Position numbers and translations under genes: made by a program. The notes beneath the pieces are model-generated. The model was not told where the DNA came from. It searched no databases and worked only from the letters and a program-made list of their open reading frames with translations. From contig CM069452.1 of NCBI GenBank assembly GCA_035610835.1, positions 70,776,919 through 70,840,918 on the forward strand: a DNA stretch of 64,000 nucleotides, read 5' to 3'. Positions 22,738 through 33,780 of this stretch are shown here, in pieces. The first letter of the stretch is position 1. Every line of letters starts with the position of its first letter. Origin of the DNA: Ophiura sarsii. Lineage: Eukaryota > Echinodermata > Ophiuroidea > Amphilepidida > Ophiuridae.

Positions 22738-22955
22738 GAATTACCCAATTAGTGTAGGCTGTTATGTAGGATTTCAAACTAGTGCATTTTTTTTTGCTAA
22801 GGATGCTTTTTTTGGTGTCATTGGATAGAGTATACCCTCAGCTATCAGAAATCCATTGGTAACATTTTTTTCCATCCACGGAATGGCCGCCATCTTGGAT
22901 TTCAAAATGGCCGCCATTTCCAATGGAATTTGTCATATAACTTTTGTTCTGAGCA
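22738..22955 (+). repeat. GGCCGCCATCTTGG repeat, left copy
   Basis: It runs from TAGTGTAGGCTGTTATGTAG to the paired phrases GGCCGCCATCTTGGATTTCA and AAAATGGCCGCCATTTCCAA. The same content appears inverted at 26560-26985. Confidence 0.75.
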
Positions 22956-23923
22956 ACCTATGAAGTCAAAATTGGTGGCAAATCATGTTTTCAATACCTG
23001 AGAGTTCAAAAATACTGTATCTATGTTCTGATGTCTTACATACATGCATGGCCACCATCTTGGGTTTCAAAATGGCCACCATTTATACAAAAAAAGATTT
23101 TATCCTATAACTTTTGTTCTGAGCAACATATGAAGTTGATTTTTGTGGCAAGAGTTATTTACTGACAATTACGTGTACAATTCTATCTGTTATCAATTAA
23201 TTTGACATGAATGGTTGCTATATATAAATTAAGCTGTAAATTCAATACAAATTTCAATTGTTAGCAGTAACATATACTTAGTATTTATTGTCCGGTAGTA
23301 CCCCACTGGTGATACATTAGGTTGATCACATTGGATTGGACTTATTACAAGAAAACATACCAGGAGCAATCAAATGTATGCTTTTGTATCCACAGCAGCT
23401 ACGGAATGGCCGCCATCTTGGATTTCAAAATGGCCGCCATTTCCAATGGAATTTGTCATATAACTTTTGTTCTGAACAACCTATGAAGTCAAAATTGGTG
23501 GCAAATCATGTTTTCAATACCTGAGAGTTCAAAAATACTGTATCTATGTTCTGATGTCTTACATACATGCATGGCCACCATCTTGGGTTTCAAAATGGCC
23601 ACCATTTATACAAAAAAAGATTTTATCCTATAACTTTTGTTCTGAGCAACATATGAAGTTGATTTTTGTGGCAAGAGTTATTTACTGACAATTACGTGTA
23701 CAATTCTATCTGTTATCAATTAATTTGACATGAATGGTTGCTATATATAAATTAAGCTGTAAATTCAATACAAATTTCAATTGTTAGCAGTAACATATAC
23801 TTAGTATTTATTGTCCGGTAGTACCCCACTGGTGATACATTAGGTTGATCACATTGGATTGGACTTATTACAAGAAAACATACCAGGAGCAATCAAATGT
23901 ATGCTTTTGTATCCACAGCAGCT
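22878..23923 (+). repeat. 523-bp tandem duplication
   Basis: 22878-23400 is repeated at 23401-23923 with about one substitution seen (CTGAGCAACC against CTGAACAACC near 22953 and 23476). The near identity means a very recent duplication or an assembly artefact of two haplotypes. Within each unit, the GCC-rich phrase and the AACTTTTGTTCTGAGCAAC phrase occur twice, so the unit itself is an older duplication. Confidence 0.93.
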
Positions 23924-24133
23924 ACCCCCTCTATAGTGTAGAGGGGTATTATTGTATTATAATAGGGGGTAATTGCTGTTTTGTTCAATTGCATGTATCA
24001 TAGGCAAAACCAAACAAACAAACAAAACGAAATAAAAACTAGGAAAGGAAAGAAAAATGGTTAATAATATTAGAAGCCTATTTGGCCTATAAGTGAGCCT
24101 ATGTGCATAATTACTTGACTTGCTTACTTTGAC
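23924..24133. other. No gene recognised
   Basis: Short A-rich spacer between the duplication and the LINE. It includes a CTCTATAGTGTAGAGG hairpin at about 23930-23945. Confidence 0.45.
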
Positions 24134-25228
24134 TTATGGCGGGTGATATTCCCAAACCATGATGCCATCTATGGCCTCACTTAGGGCGTAGTCGAGAACA
24201 ATGACAAAGAGATATGGAGCCAAGGTGTCACCTTGTAGTACTCCAGCCAGTATTTCAAATTCCTCAGGTGATATAACCTTTGCCTTGGTGTCCTTGTATA
24301 TTTCTGCAATCGCATTTGTAAGCTGCTCAGGTATACCATAGGCCTTCAGAATTCGCAGCATTCGTCCCCTATGTATTGTGTCAAACGCCTTCTTGAAGTC
24401 TTTAAAGGTGGCTGGCAGGTTGTTTGATCTAATTCCCTCAATAATTCTTCGGAGGGTAAGAATGTGGCCAACCGTGGTACGTCCAACTCGAAAGCCATTT
24501 TGATTAGCTCTCAAGTGGATGTCAAGCTCCGGTCTGATTCTGTTGAGTATCATCTTGTTGTATAGCTCGGCAACAATTGAGCTCAGACTTATTCCACGGT
24601 AGTTGCCTCCCAAACTGAGATCACCTGATTTTGGTATTGGTATTATGTTGAGAATAGACCATTGGTCTGGCTTTTCCCCGTTCATCAAGGCATCGTTGCA
24701 GAAGTCCAGTATTATATTATCCAAATCACATCTTTTGAGCATTTCAGGTGTGATACCATCTTCCCCACTGCTTTTCCCCTCTACAAGTGCCTTCTTATTA
24801 GCCCTCACATATTCCTCCAAGTCAAAGGGTCCTTCTTTTATGCTGAGATTTGATAGTACTGGGGCAATTTCCTCATCTTCATTACTTATGTGCTGTGGGC
24901 TCCCAAGTAGATTTTTGAAATGAGTATACCAATTATCTAGTCTCTCCTTTTGCGTGGATCCTTTGATTTGTCCTTTTCTTGTAGTCAATCTTCCTGATAT
25001 TTTGTTGATCAGTTTCCAACTCTTACCATGCTTGCAGTTTATGTGGGCATTTTCTACCTCTCTAAGCTTATTGGTAAGGTCTTCCTCTTTCACATGATCA
25101 TAAGCAGTAGCGTAGCCAGGGTCACTTGTCAGGGGGGGCAAAGATTTTTTTTTTTCCCCGGTGAACGGATGTAGTCCAGCTGTAGTTTGTTGCCGCTTGG
25201 GCTGACATATGTCCACATGACTCCACAA
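24134..25228 (-). pseudogene. RTE-like reverse transcriptase fragment
   Basis: A 364-codon frame. Recognisable RT blocks include SSGEDGITPEMLKRCD, IIPIPKSGDLSLGGNYRGIS, QNGFRVGRTTVGHIL, FKDFKKAFDTIHRGRM (block with the first catalytic Asp context) and LAGVLQGDTLAPYLFVIVLD. The order and wording match RTE-clade elements. The protein ends in unrelated residues directly after DYALSEAIDG, before the FADD motif, and the N-terminal 40 residues include sequence from a hAT-like insertion. It is therefore inactive. It is encoded opposite to the direction of the nearby duplications. Confidence 0.9.
25105..25160. mobile_element. hAT-like terminus fragment inside the RTE copy
   Basis: CAGTAGCGTAGCCAGG followed by a GGGGGGGCAAAGA stretch and a T-run resembles the terminal repeat of hAT-type MITEs. 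No opposite end was found, so only a fragment is claimed. Confidence 0.5.
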
Positions 25229-25507
25229 CTTTTTTCTTGCGGAAGTAAGTTATTTGCGATTATAAGATCTTTCTCTTTAGCCAAGTCTGCTAGGTACTCT
25301 CAATTTCTATTTGTGTCATCATGGTAAGTGAATTTGGCATCATCCTTTCCAAAGCCTAGCATTGAAGTCGCCAACAACAAGCAAGATGTTGTGTGCTGGA
25401 ATGGAGTCTATTGCCCCCTTTAGACTATTCTGTTGTAATGATCTCCTACGATGTCTTCATCCGCCACATTTGTAGGGCAGTAGGTCACCACTACAATTGT
25501 TGCTGGG

Positions 25508-25987
25508 TTACCATGGAAGTTGACTATTGAGTGTACGATCAGGATGTGGCTTGATACTTGCTAATGATCTGAGTGCTCTGTTATTGAGTAGTATCCCGAC
25601 TCCACCTACATCTGCACCTGCTTTATTTCTTGTTGCTGAGGTAGTGATCAGAGTTCCACCCATAATGCTCTCATACTTCACTGGGTCATCATGGACAATG
25701 CGGTGTTCCTGTATCCCGATCATGTCAATTTTACATTTAATTAGATTGGTTACAAGCTCCTCCCTGCATCGACTCTCTCTGATAGTTCTCACATTCATGG
25801 TAGATATAGTAGTATTGGTCTTGCATGTTGCAAGTGGTCTCCTATTGCGTGCTCTGCCGTCAAGCTTACTCCTCCCTTTCGGGTTTGGGGGCATGCCATC
25901 ATCAGTTGATTTAGAAAAATCCGAGTTTGCTCCAGGAGACGTTATTTTAGGGACTTTAACCCTAGTGTTGATTTGGTTTGCCATCAT
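25508..25987 (-). pseudogene. RTE-like endonuclease N-terminal fragment
   Basis: The 159-codon frame carries ISTMNVRTIRESRCREELV, IDMIGIQEHRIVHDDP (the Glu-containing metal-binding block of AP-type endonucleases) and AGADVGGVGILLNNRA. These match the start of the RTE endonuclease, a domain often mis-annotated in animal genomes as craniofacial development protein 2-like. The rest of the endonuclease between 25229 and 25507 is out of frame. It is 5' to, and in the same orientation as, the RT fragment. Confidence 0.88.
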
Positions 25988-26559
25988 GTTTTTTCAATTG
26001 CTGTAATCACTGCGGTCGCAACTCCTGCAGCATGGTTTGTGATCAAAGTTGTCCTTCTTCTAGAATACTTGCCAGCCAAGGCTAATGAGTATATTCTACC
26101 CGGGTCTCAGTGATTTAAAGTGAAACATAAAAAGCAATGATCAATAGTCCTCCAGAATACTCCAATAGTCCTAGAACTACAAACCATTGCCCCCCAGAGC
26201 TCCGTCAGTTAGCACTAACCGCAAGGTTTGGCCATCCAGGTGGCAGCATGCACTACATTGCAATGCATCTTAGTCTTCGAGGACGTGGAGATGGGTAACT
26301 GCAAGAGAAGCGATTAGGGACAGGAGGGCTGATGGAATTGCCTCCTGTATCTACAACCTATAGTAAAGCAAAGCATGGAAAAAGGTGCATAGGAGAGGCA
26401 TGCAGAGTAAGGAGCAAGATGGGAGATAGAGGAAAGGAAGAATTTGTGGTAGAGCAGAAGGTTGGAGTTGCGCTACTTACAGCCAGTTTAAAACCACCCT
26501 AATAATTACTACTATCAGCCAATATAACAACAGATCAGCTATTATACACTCTCTTGTCT

Positions 26560-26985
26560 TGTAAACAACTCTTGAAAACATGGATTTTGCCACCAAAATC
26601 AACTTTATATGTTGCTTAGAACAAAAGTTATGGCAAAATATTTTTTTGTGAATGGCGGCCATTTTGAAATCCAAGATGGCGGCCATGCATGTATGTTAGA
26701 CATAGGAACATAGCTAGAGCACTTGTGAACTCCCTTGTATTAAAAACATGTGGTTTGCCACCAAGTTTGACTTCATATGTTGCTCAGAACAAAAGTTATA
26801 GGGTAAATTATATTGGAAATGGCGGCCATTTTGAAATCCAAGATGGCGGCCAATCGGCAGATGGAAAAAAATGTTACCAATGGATTTCTGATACCTGAGG
26901 GTCTACTTTAGCCAATAAAACCAAAAAAATCATCCTTAGCAAAAAAAAAATGCAACATTACATAACATCCTACACTAAATGAAGA
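26560..26985 (-). repeat. GGCCGCCATCTTGG repeat, inverted right copy
   Basis: This is the reverse complement of the material at 22738-23110. It includes GGCGGCCATTTTGAAATCCA twice and, at the far end, AATGTTACCAATGGATTTCTG and ATCCTTAGCAAAAAAAAAATG. It is more diverged from the left copies than those are from one another. Confidence 0.8.
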
Positions 26986-26994
26986 AGATGAAGA

Positions 26995-27215
26995 TGAAGA
27001 CCAAAGAACAGGATCTCATCACCAGCAGTGAAAGTATAATCCATCCAAGGACTTTCATTATAGAAGTACGTTATATAGAGGTGGGATGCAAGGGTGCCGG
27101 GGTAAGTTGCTTGTTGAGATAGATAATCTTCCAAGGAACAGATTATCCTCTCCAGCAGTGAAAGTTTAATCCATCCAGGGACTTTGTGAAAACAGCTAGG
27201 GTGGGATGCAGGGCA
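26995..27215 (+). repeat. About 100-bp direct repeats, right block
   Basis: Two units with AACAGGATCTCATCACCAGC and GTGAAAGTATAATCCATCCA, the same family and orientation as the left block at 22290-22560. Confidence 0.72.
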
Positions 27216-27634
27216 ATTTTTTTTAATTTAAAGTATATGGCTCATTCCATGAAGTTGGGGCATATTATGTAACATCCAAGTGAAATTTTCAAAATGGATA
27301 TTTTCCAACTCTTTCTTCTTTTTTAGGTTCTACATTTACCAAAGTCCAATGTAGAACTTTTTTTTAATGTAACATTTGGTGTAAAATAACCGCACATGTT
27401 CAACAGTTGGATGACACATTAGGTTCCATCGTCCAGTATAGTTTGAGCCAAGTTTCAAATATTGTCTGACCATGGTCTGACAGGGGCTGACATATTGAAT
27501 TGGCTATCACGCTAGTATCTGTGTGTGAACATGGTGTGAACATGGTGTGAATGGGGTGATACACCCTGGACCAACAGTCTAGAAGATCCGAAAAGGCACT
27601 GCTGTAACCACGCTGCAACACTCCTGCTATTGAC

Positions 27635-28125
27635 ATATCTTCAGCCCCATTGGGCTACATTTTAAACTAAAATCTGCTATATAATTAGTTTTTTTTTAAA
27701 TTTGAACTTAATATTTGACAAAAGCTGAAATTACATTATTTTTTAAACAAATTAAAATTCAAACATTGATTTTCTTAACGCAAGAACATTGAAAAGTCGT
27801 GTGTTGGGCTAACAAAAGTCCACCCAAGAAAAACCCACTAAAAAGTGAATTCAACACATTTACCACATGCTGGGAATACCCAGAGGCTGTCTGTCTACAA
27901 TCTAGCTACACAAATTGACACACACGGTGACTTTCAGCCGAATTGGGCTAAGTTCTAAAACTAATATCTGATCCAGGGATAATATATTGTGACTTTTTTC
28001 AAATTTTGAACTTTTGACTTTAACCAAATTTAACCAAATTCGAAATATTACTAATTGCAATGACAAATTGAATTTCTCAACACAACAACTTTTAAAAGTA
28101 AGACTTTGGGCGGGACTTTGGGCTT
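27635..28125 (+). repeat. Diverged direct repeat pair
   Basis: TTCAGCCCCATTGGGCTA at about 27640 and TTCAGCCGAATTGGGCTA at about 27932 begin two related stretches of about 195 bp. Both continue with AAACTAAAATCTG-like, AAATTTGAACTT-like and TTCTCAACACAACAAC-like segments. Confidence 0.7.
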
Positions 28126-28597
28126 CTTTCCAGCAAGAAGATTATCCAATCTAATTGCGTCTAAATAAACCTGTGTATCAGTAAACTTTGATCATTTTCT
28201 GTCAGAATACTTTTAGCTAATTTCGTTAATATCCTATGGAATTCACTCGTTCGACCAGCAAATAATATAAACATTATTCATTTATGAACATTAACACAAG
28301 AAAAAAAGCAACAACTGTAATAATTACATTTCTAAAGTTCCCATTAATACCGCTCTAGTACCAAGTTCTTCCACTATGGACAATACCAGGATACCACCCC
28401 TGACGCGACGGGGCCTTGAGCCGTGCTTGGCCAGCGATCCTAGTAGCCAGGCTAGGAAATACACAGGTGTGGTGCAATAAAGCAAATAAATCAGCCAAAG
28501 AAAGTTATAATTTATTACCCTGGATACCAAGGCATATCCGTGGTCACAAAAAGCTCAAACTGTAAAGGGGACGGAACCGTAATGATTTCCAAAAATC

Positions 28598-30931
28598 CTG
28601 ATGCTACATGGACACCATTTCCCATTTCCATATCATTTTCTAATAAATTAGCTTAAGATGTGGGCCAAGTATCTATACCTCAATTAACTACTTGGAACCA
28701 CAAATACATGAAAAGAAACCAGATTTGTCTAGGTTGAACATAACTTAACGAACAAGACATCATAGATTAACTGTTTTATGTAAAAACTCATTGAAAAGTG
28801 ACTCTTTATTTTGCAATTTGTATAATGAATTTAAATAAAGTACATATCAATATTTGTTTGATGTAAAGTACTCTATAAACCATGCACATTGATTACATTA
28901 TAGTCATAAAGTAAGTATATGAAGTATTATTTACCTGTATAATGTTATAAAATGCACTACCGATGCTACATTGACACCGCGTCTTGTAACATTGTTAATA
29001 ATAAGACTATTCATACTGTTACAATTATTTGAGTGTGAATGGTTTGTCTACTTGTTCATCATATCAAGTAGATACACAGAGTGAATTGCTTGAAATTTAT
29101 CTAAACACTGTTCATGTAAAATTTACCTTTTCTGTGTACCTAAGTATTACGATGCTACATGGACACCATGCCCGAAAATATTTGGAACAGCTTGAACAGG
29201 TGCATCTTTTTCAGATCAATAGAGAGGATGTACTATGATGTTAACTTTTTATGTTATAAGCACACGATAAAATTAATAACATGGATTGTAAAACTACAAA
29301 TTACACAAAAAGATAACCTGCCATGAAGCATAAAACATAATTACCTATGATACACATACACCATTTCTTACAATTACACAATAACAATACACCATTGATC
29401 AAAGAAACTTAAGATGTCCACTGAAACAAACTTCATGCAGTGTTGTTCTTAAAGTACCCTTTGTGATCTTAGTCTCTTTGCTCGTTTCTGATTGAATCAT
29501 CCTCTATTATTGATAAAGATGATTGAAAAGTTTGATCACTTAAAAAGTCAGTTTGCAAAAAAATAATTTAATTGCCATGATGGATTTCTTTGGAAAGGTA
29601 CTAGTTTTTGAAAATGATGGGTTCCTTGTCTTCATCTCCATAAATTCCAGGAAGATAGAACTGTCTTCTGAATTAATGTCAAGAACCAGCAAAGCAAAAC
29701 AAAATAAACCATATGGCTTAGTATCTTCATGGAACATTGTGTATTGATATTGGAGTAGATTATTTATTCATGTTGCACTTTTTGTGTTGCAGGAAAATAT
29801 TTATATTAAAATCATGCTGGAGTATTTTATTTATTATTCATTTAACATGAAAAAGAATAGCAAAGGATAGAGAACTTAAATGATTTACAATTATTTGTTT
29901 TATTTATAGTAAATAAAACTAAAATAAGGGAATGTTTATTGTGAATTTAGTGAAATGCTAATGGAAATGGTGTCCATGTAGCATTGTGTATTAATATATT
30001 TCATTAGATATACATCTCTCATAATATGCCTTTTTTTCTGTAAAGTGTAGTAAAATGTAGGCAATGTTTTGAATGTTTTGGGTGATGGATAATTTCGAAT
30101 GGGGTAATTGTTTTAGTCTAATTAGGCAAATGTTATGAAATGCTACATGGACATGGTGTCCATGTAGCATCGTATTGGTAAGCTATATTATTAGCATTAA
30201 AAGAACAAAAAATAATTCATTATTAACTTCAAAGTTTATTAATGATGTGATTCTACAAAAAAATTACAATTTCAACGAACTATAACGATACCCAATGCAA
30301 AATATTGCCCATGCTATGCCCGATGCTACATGGACGCCAAATTATTATGGCGTCCGTGACTCAAAATTAATATCATAACATGAAAAGAAATTCTGATTCA
30401 GTGTTTCCCTTTCAATAAAAATGCATTAATAAATACAGACATACAAGCAACATTAAGAAATAATTACAATCGCACTTACCATTCACAAAACTATCCAATG
30501 TTTACATTTTGATGCTACATAAAAGTCCCGATGCTACAACGGGACACCAGCGACTGAAACCTTGATAAAACTAGCCCACATGTGGCAAATTCCAAACAAA
30601 CCTGATAGCTATTGACCTCTATCCTTACAAAAACAAATATGGAATGTTTTATTTATCTCCAGGGGGGGATTCCCACAAATTGCATAGGATGTTTATCACG
30701 ATGCTACATTTTATGGTTAGGACACCATTCACACGGCACGGTATACTTTTTCATGAATATATGGAATGGTCTTCATGAAATTTATTCTCATTTGCCATAG
30801 TTTTCAATTGATAAATGCTCTTAATTTTGGAAAATAATTTAAAAATGTATGATAGAGAACTACCCCCATTCAGCAATGAAAACTCCCGATGCTACACATG
30901 TATATTTTGTGGACACCGTGCGTAGCATCGG
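28598..30931. repeat. Dispersed bipartite motif GATGCTACA + GGACACC
   Basis: Copies (forward unless marked): 28600, 28962, 29151, 29968 (reverse), 30140 (overlapping a reverse copy ending at 30172), 30322, 30511 (left half), 30531, 30701 and 30889, with an extra reverse half GTAGCATCGG at 30922-30931. The two halves are usually one base apart, but the gap grows to about 11 at 30701 and about 14 at 30889. Outside this segment I found no copy in the window. It is non-coding. Confidence 0.88.
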
Positions 30932-31375
30932 AAAGGCAATTTTCATGTTGCTTGGGTGAAAAATCAGTCCAGCGTGACGAGGTGTTTTGGTCAGTAAACA
31001 ATGAATACATGTATCTTTTATTAATCAAATCGATTTCCAAGCAATTCTATGATAGTTTTGCTTACATAAAACTCATATTAATTGTTGTGTTTTCCATGTC
31101 ACGTTATTTAGCAAAAATGGTCTTGGACACCACCTCATTTTTTGTTTTATTTTTCTTCAAGGAAGGGTCGATTTTCAATTTTTTTTTTCATGGCTCAATA
31201 CTATAACCTAGTACTGTTTTTGGACACTAAATTTTTTTGATATACACATAGAGTAAAACAGTTTATAAGCTGCCTAAAGTACCAAATTCTGCTATTTTAA
31301 CAAATACCCCAACTTCATGGAATGAGCCATATTGTAAGTACATTGTAATACATCTTTAAAGGACATTAGGCTGTA

Positions 31376-32197
31376 TTCATAAAAATAAGTAATTACTAAC
31401 TAGTAAATGCTATAAGTAAAAGCAACAGCTAGGTAAGTAAAAGGTCTAGTCTAAGCAATTGCTAAAAATGTTATTCATAACCATTTGCTATATGATTACA
31501 GGTGTTACTTGCCACAGCTAGTAAGTTCTCAAGTAGTTGCTATTGTACTACAGTACCATCTACAAAAGGGGGTGGCAAAATGGTTCACTATTAGAGACAT
31601 TTTGTAGTCTTGCTCATCCCTAGCTAATTTAAGTTACTCATTAGTATCTCTTATTTCGCCAACAGACGTTTGGTACCCTGGATCTGACAAATATGCCAAA
31701 GTCGTCTCCATTTGTGCCACTGGTGTCAAACGCCCACCCTGAGTCTCGGTATTTGGTGCATGGTATGAAGGTGTCTGCAAGCCATTCCACATTTTGTTTG
31801 TCAAACCTAAATAAAGTTATGTAACTTAGTGGTAGGGTTGACTTCATCACGATTAAGCCTGATGTTATACACCTTAAGTTGTGGTCTTCGAGGTAAAAAC
31901 ATGACAGAAGATGTGATATGTCTGTACTGGCTAAACAGCAAGCCACAAATGAGGTGCTTGTACAATCACTAGTAAATGCTAGTCAAAGGTCATTTTTATG
32001 AATACAAATTGAAGTAGGTGCTAATTTCTCTGGCATTTACTTATAAGTAAAATAAGCAATTACTAATGCTTAAAATGTGCAGCTTTTACTTCAAAGTCAT
32101 TGCTTATTTCTATGAATAAACATTTAAGTAAAAGGTTAGTAAAAGGGGGTTGTTACTTTAGTAAAAGCAATTACTTATTTTTATGAATACGGCCTAA
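31376..32197. mobile_element. Decayed PIF/Harbinger-like element
   Basis: The left end TTAGGCTGTATTCATAAAAA (31376) pairs with the right end TTTTTATGAATACGGCCTAA (32178-32197), then AATAAGTAATT with AATTACTTATT. The interior is rich in GTAAAAGCAA and AAGTAATTAC phrases. It contains the transposase-like frame at 31641-31946 on the minus strand. Harbinger elements normally have 3-bp TWA target duplications; here TTA and TAA flank the GGC/GCC ends, which is only loosely consistent. Confidence 0.65.
31641..31946 (-). pseudogene. Possible Harbinger-type nuclease fragment
   Basis: A 101-codon frame with a short stretch, LFRFDKQNVEWLADTFIP, that resembles the region just upstream of the helix-turn-helix in PIF/Harbinger (HARBI1-like) nucleases, where a pattern of the type YRxxKxxVxWLAxxLxP is common. 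The rest is not recognisable and the DDE residues are absent. The match is short; its location within a TIR element with Harbinger-like ends adds support. It could still be a chance resemblance. Confidence 0.45.
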
Positions 32198-32386
32198 TAT
32201 CTCAGTTTGGCGTTTTCATAAAGACGAACTTGAAAATGATAACTCCGCTTTAGGAAGTCCAATTAAAGAAAAAGTGCCATTGTAAAGCTGAAGATCTCTA
32301 CTTTAATAATCAATTACTAATTCAATTTTGATATCTTGCCCAATTGTGTCTGGGTTCGGTAGAACACGTCACAAATGTTTAACATG

Positions 32387-32870
32387 TTAACACTTTACAC
32401 GCGGCTTAAAGGTAGATGACCCGATCACATTTTCGTAACACAGAATTATTTCAAACATATAGAGATTTTCATATCATATGAAAGCTCGTATTTTTCTCAT
32501 CATCATACTGAAATTTGACGGCCTAAATCGGTATAATTACAGAGAAATCGATGAAATAACGTCGAATTACCGCGAATGGTGGTAACCACCGATATAGTTT
32601 GTGTACTACTCAATGGGTACAGTTCACAGCATCTTGTGCGTCTAAAATAAGAACCATTAGAGCTATGCAACTCAAACTTTGGAACACAACTTTTTTAAGG
32701 ATGACCTTTCATGTAGAATAGAAAACTTCAAGTTGAAAATTGGAACATCTACCTTTAACTAATTAGTTTACCATATATACAAAACAGAGTTTCCAGAAAC
32801 TTGTCCCCAATTTATCGCAAGAATTACTGAACCAATACTATGCATGTTTGTACTTATTTCATTGCAATTG
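32387..32870 (-). mobile_element. Family A element interrupted by a family B element
   Basis: It starts TTAACACTTTACACGCGGC at 32387, is broken at 32406 by a family B copy, and resumes at 32759 with TTTACCATATATACAAAACA, running to about 32870 where it fades. Family B therefore moved after this A copy. Confidence 0.8.
32406..32758 (+). mobile_element. Family B TTAA element, short-end subtype
   Basis: TTAA at 32406-32409 and 32755-32758; 345 bp between. Its right end reads GGAACATCTACC, lacking the GTGATCGGGTC segment of the longer copies. The copy at 40133 has the same deletion, so the two form a subfamily. Confidence 0.88.
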
Positions 32871-33529
32871 TAGTTGTCAGCAGAAATATTTTCTTAATAT
32901 TGCTGATATTTATATATATTCTGTGAAAGTTGGAACTCTCCTGATAATAGGGTTTTGATGACTATATTTGAATTCATGCTGAACAGAAATGTTGCAGATG
33001 TATTGAAGCCCCAGGCATTTACTAACTAATGGAAAAACTGACTGAATCTTTACAAAATACAGAATCTGTGGTGTTAAATTAATAAAAAAAGTGCATTGTC
33101 AAAATTACATTTTTACGTTTTTTATCGTTTATCTTTGTTATATCAACTGATTGATACGAACAATGTTTAAAAATACATTTAACCATATTTTTGAAAAGGA
33201 ATCGGAGTCTACTGAACATGGATATCAAGAGTAAAAGGCATTTAAAACCTTTGGTATTGCAGCGCCCTCTATTGCTCAAATGTGTCAGATTGGCAGATTG
33301 GCTGGATTAAGCCACTGGTGGAATGAGTAGATGCCTGGGTCTTTAAGTATTGTATTAGAAATAAGCTCCTCAAACAGGGTTCAGATTTTGTTCTTCTCAA
33401 TCGCCACATTTTCAGGTATTTCTCGATGTATTCATATTTAAATATTGTTACATATTGATGGACGGCTGTTGAGTTCATCTGTGCAATTATACCAATCAAT
33501 TGTTATCTGCTTGAGAAAGAACACAGGCG
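32871..33529. other. No gene recognised
   Basis: AT-rich DNA with two short frames (33079-33279 and 33269-33499, minus) that show no family features. Confidence 0.45.
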
Positions 33530-33780
33530 GTCGCGTCACAATCAAAATGAGCCAAATTCACCACTATTTTGCGTTAAAAAACTAACTTTGTCATCTGTTC
33601 AATGAACGTTACATTGACAACTAACAGTGTAAAGTGATGCACCATTGACTATTGAGCATAGAATAGTGATGATTTGGGCATGTTGAGATTGAGACTGCCC
33701 CATATTCTCAAGCAAGTGGCATGAACACTTAACAAGTGATTGCTTCAAATTTAGTATAAATTGGAAAGATAAGCACATTT
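33530..33780. mobile_element. Family F palindrome, diverged copy
   Basis: It resembles the centre of the palindromic element at 48577-49110: GTCACAATCAAAATGAGCCA, a CATCTGTTCAATGAACGTTA turn, then CAAGCAAGTGGCATGAACAC and GATTGCTTCAAATTTAGTAT. The ends are not clear. Confidence 0.6.

Larger units (their letters stand above)
24134..26470 (-). mobile_element. Broken RTE-type non-LTR retrotransposon
   Basis: Read on the minus strand, an apurinic-like endonuclease start (25508-25987) is followed by a degraded middle and a long RT frame (24134-25228). GC-rich sequence to about 26470 may be the 5' untranslated region. The element stops before the catalytic FADD box, so its 3' half is missing. LINEs usually lose the 5' end instead. 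A CAGTAGCGTAGCCAGG phrase (25105-25120), typical of hAT-like termini, lies inside it. Confidence 0.85.
27236..31331. mobile_element. 4.1-kb segment bounded by a 26-bp inverted repeat
   Basis: The left end ATATGGCTCATTCCATGAAG at 27235-27254 continues to GTTGGGG. Its exact inverted partner lies at about 31306-31332. No clear target duplication was found. No transposase or other protein is recognised; open frames are short. The right 2.6 kb carries about eleven copies of a bipartite motif (see 28598-30931), and the left part holds two diverged 295-bp-spaced repeats (27635-27830 and 27931-28125). It resembles a large non-autonomous DNA element, but the superfamily is unknown. Confidence 0.7.

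Noticed and set aside
28324..28530. 68-codon minus-strand frame with a hydrophobic N terminus
   Set aside because: No recognisable family, no splice or start support; lies in the motif-bearing 4.1-kb segment.
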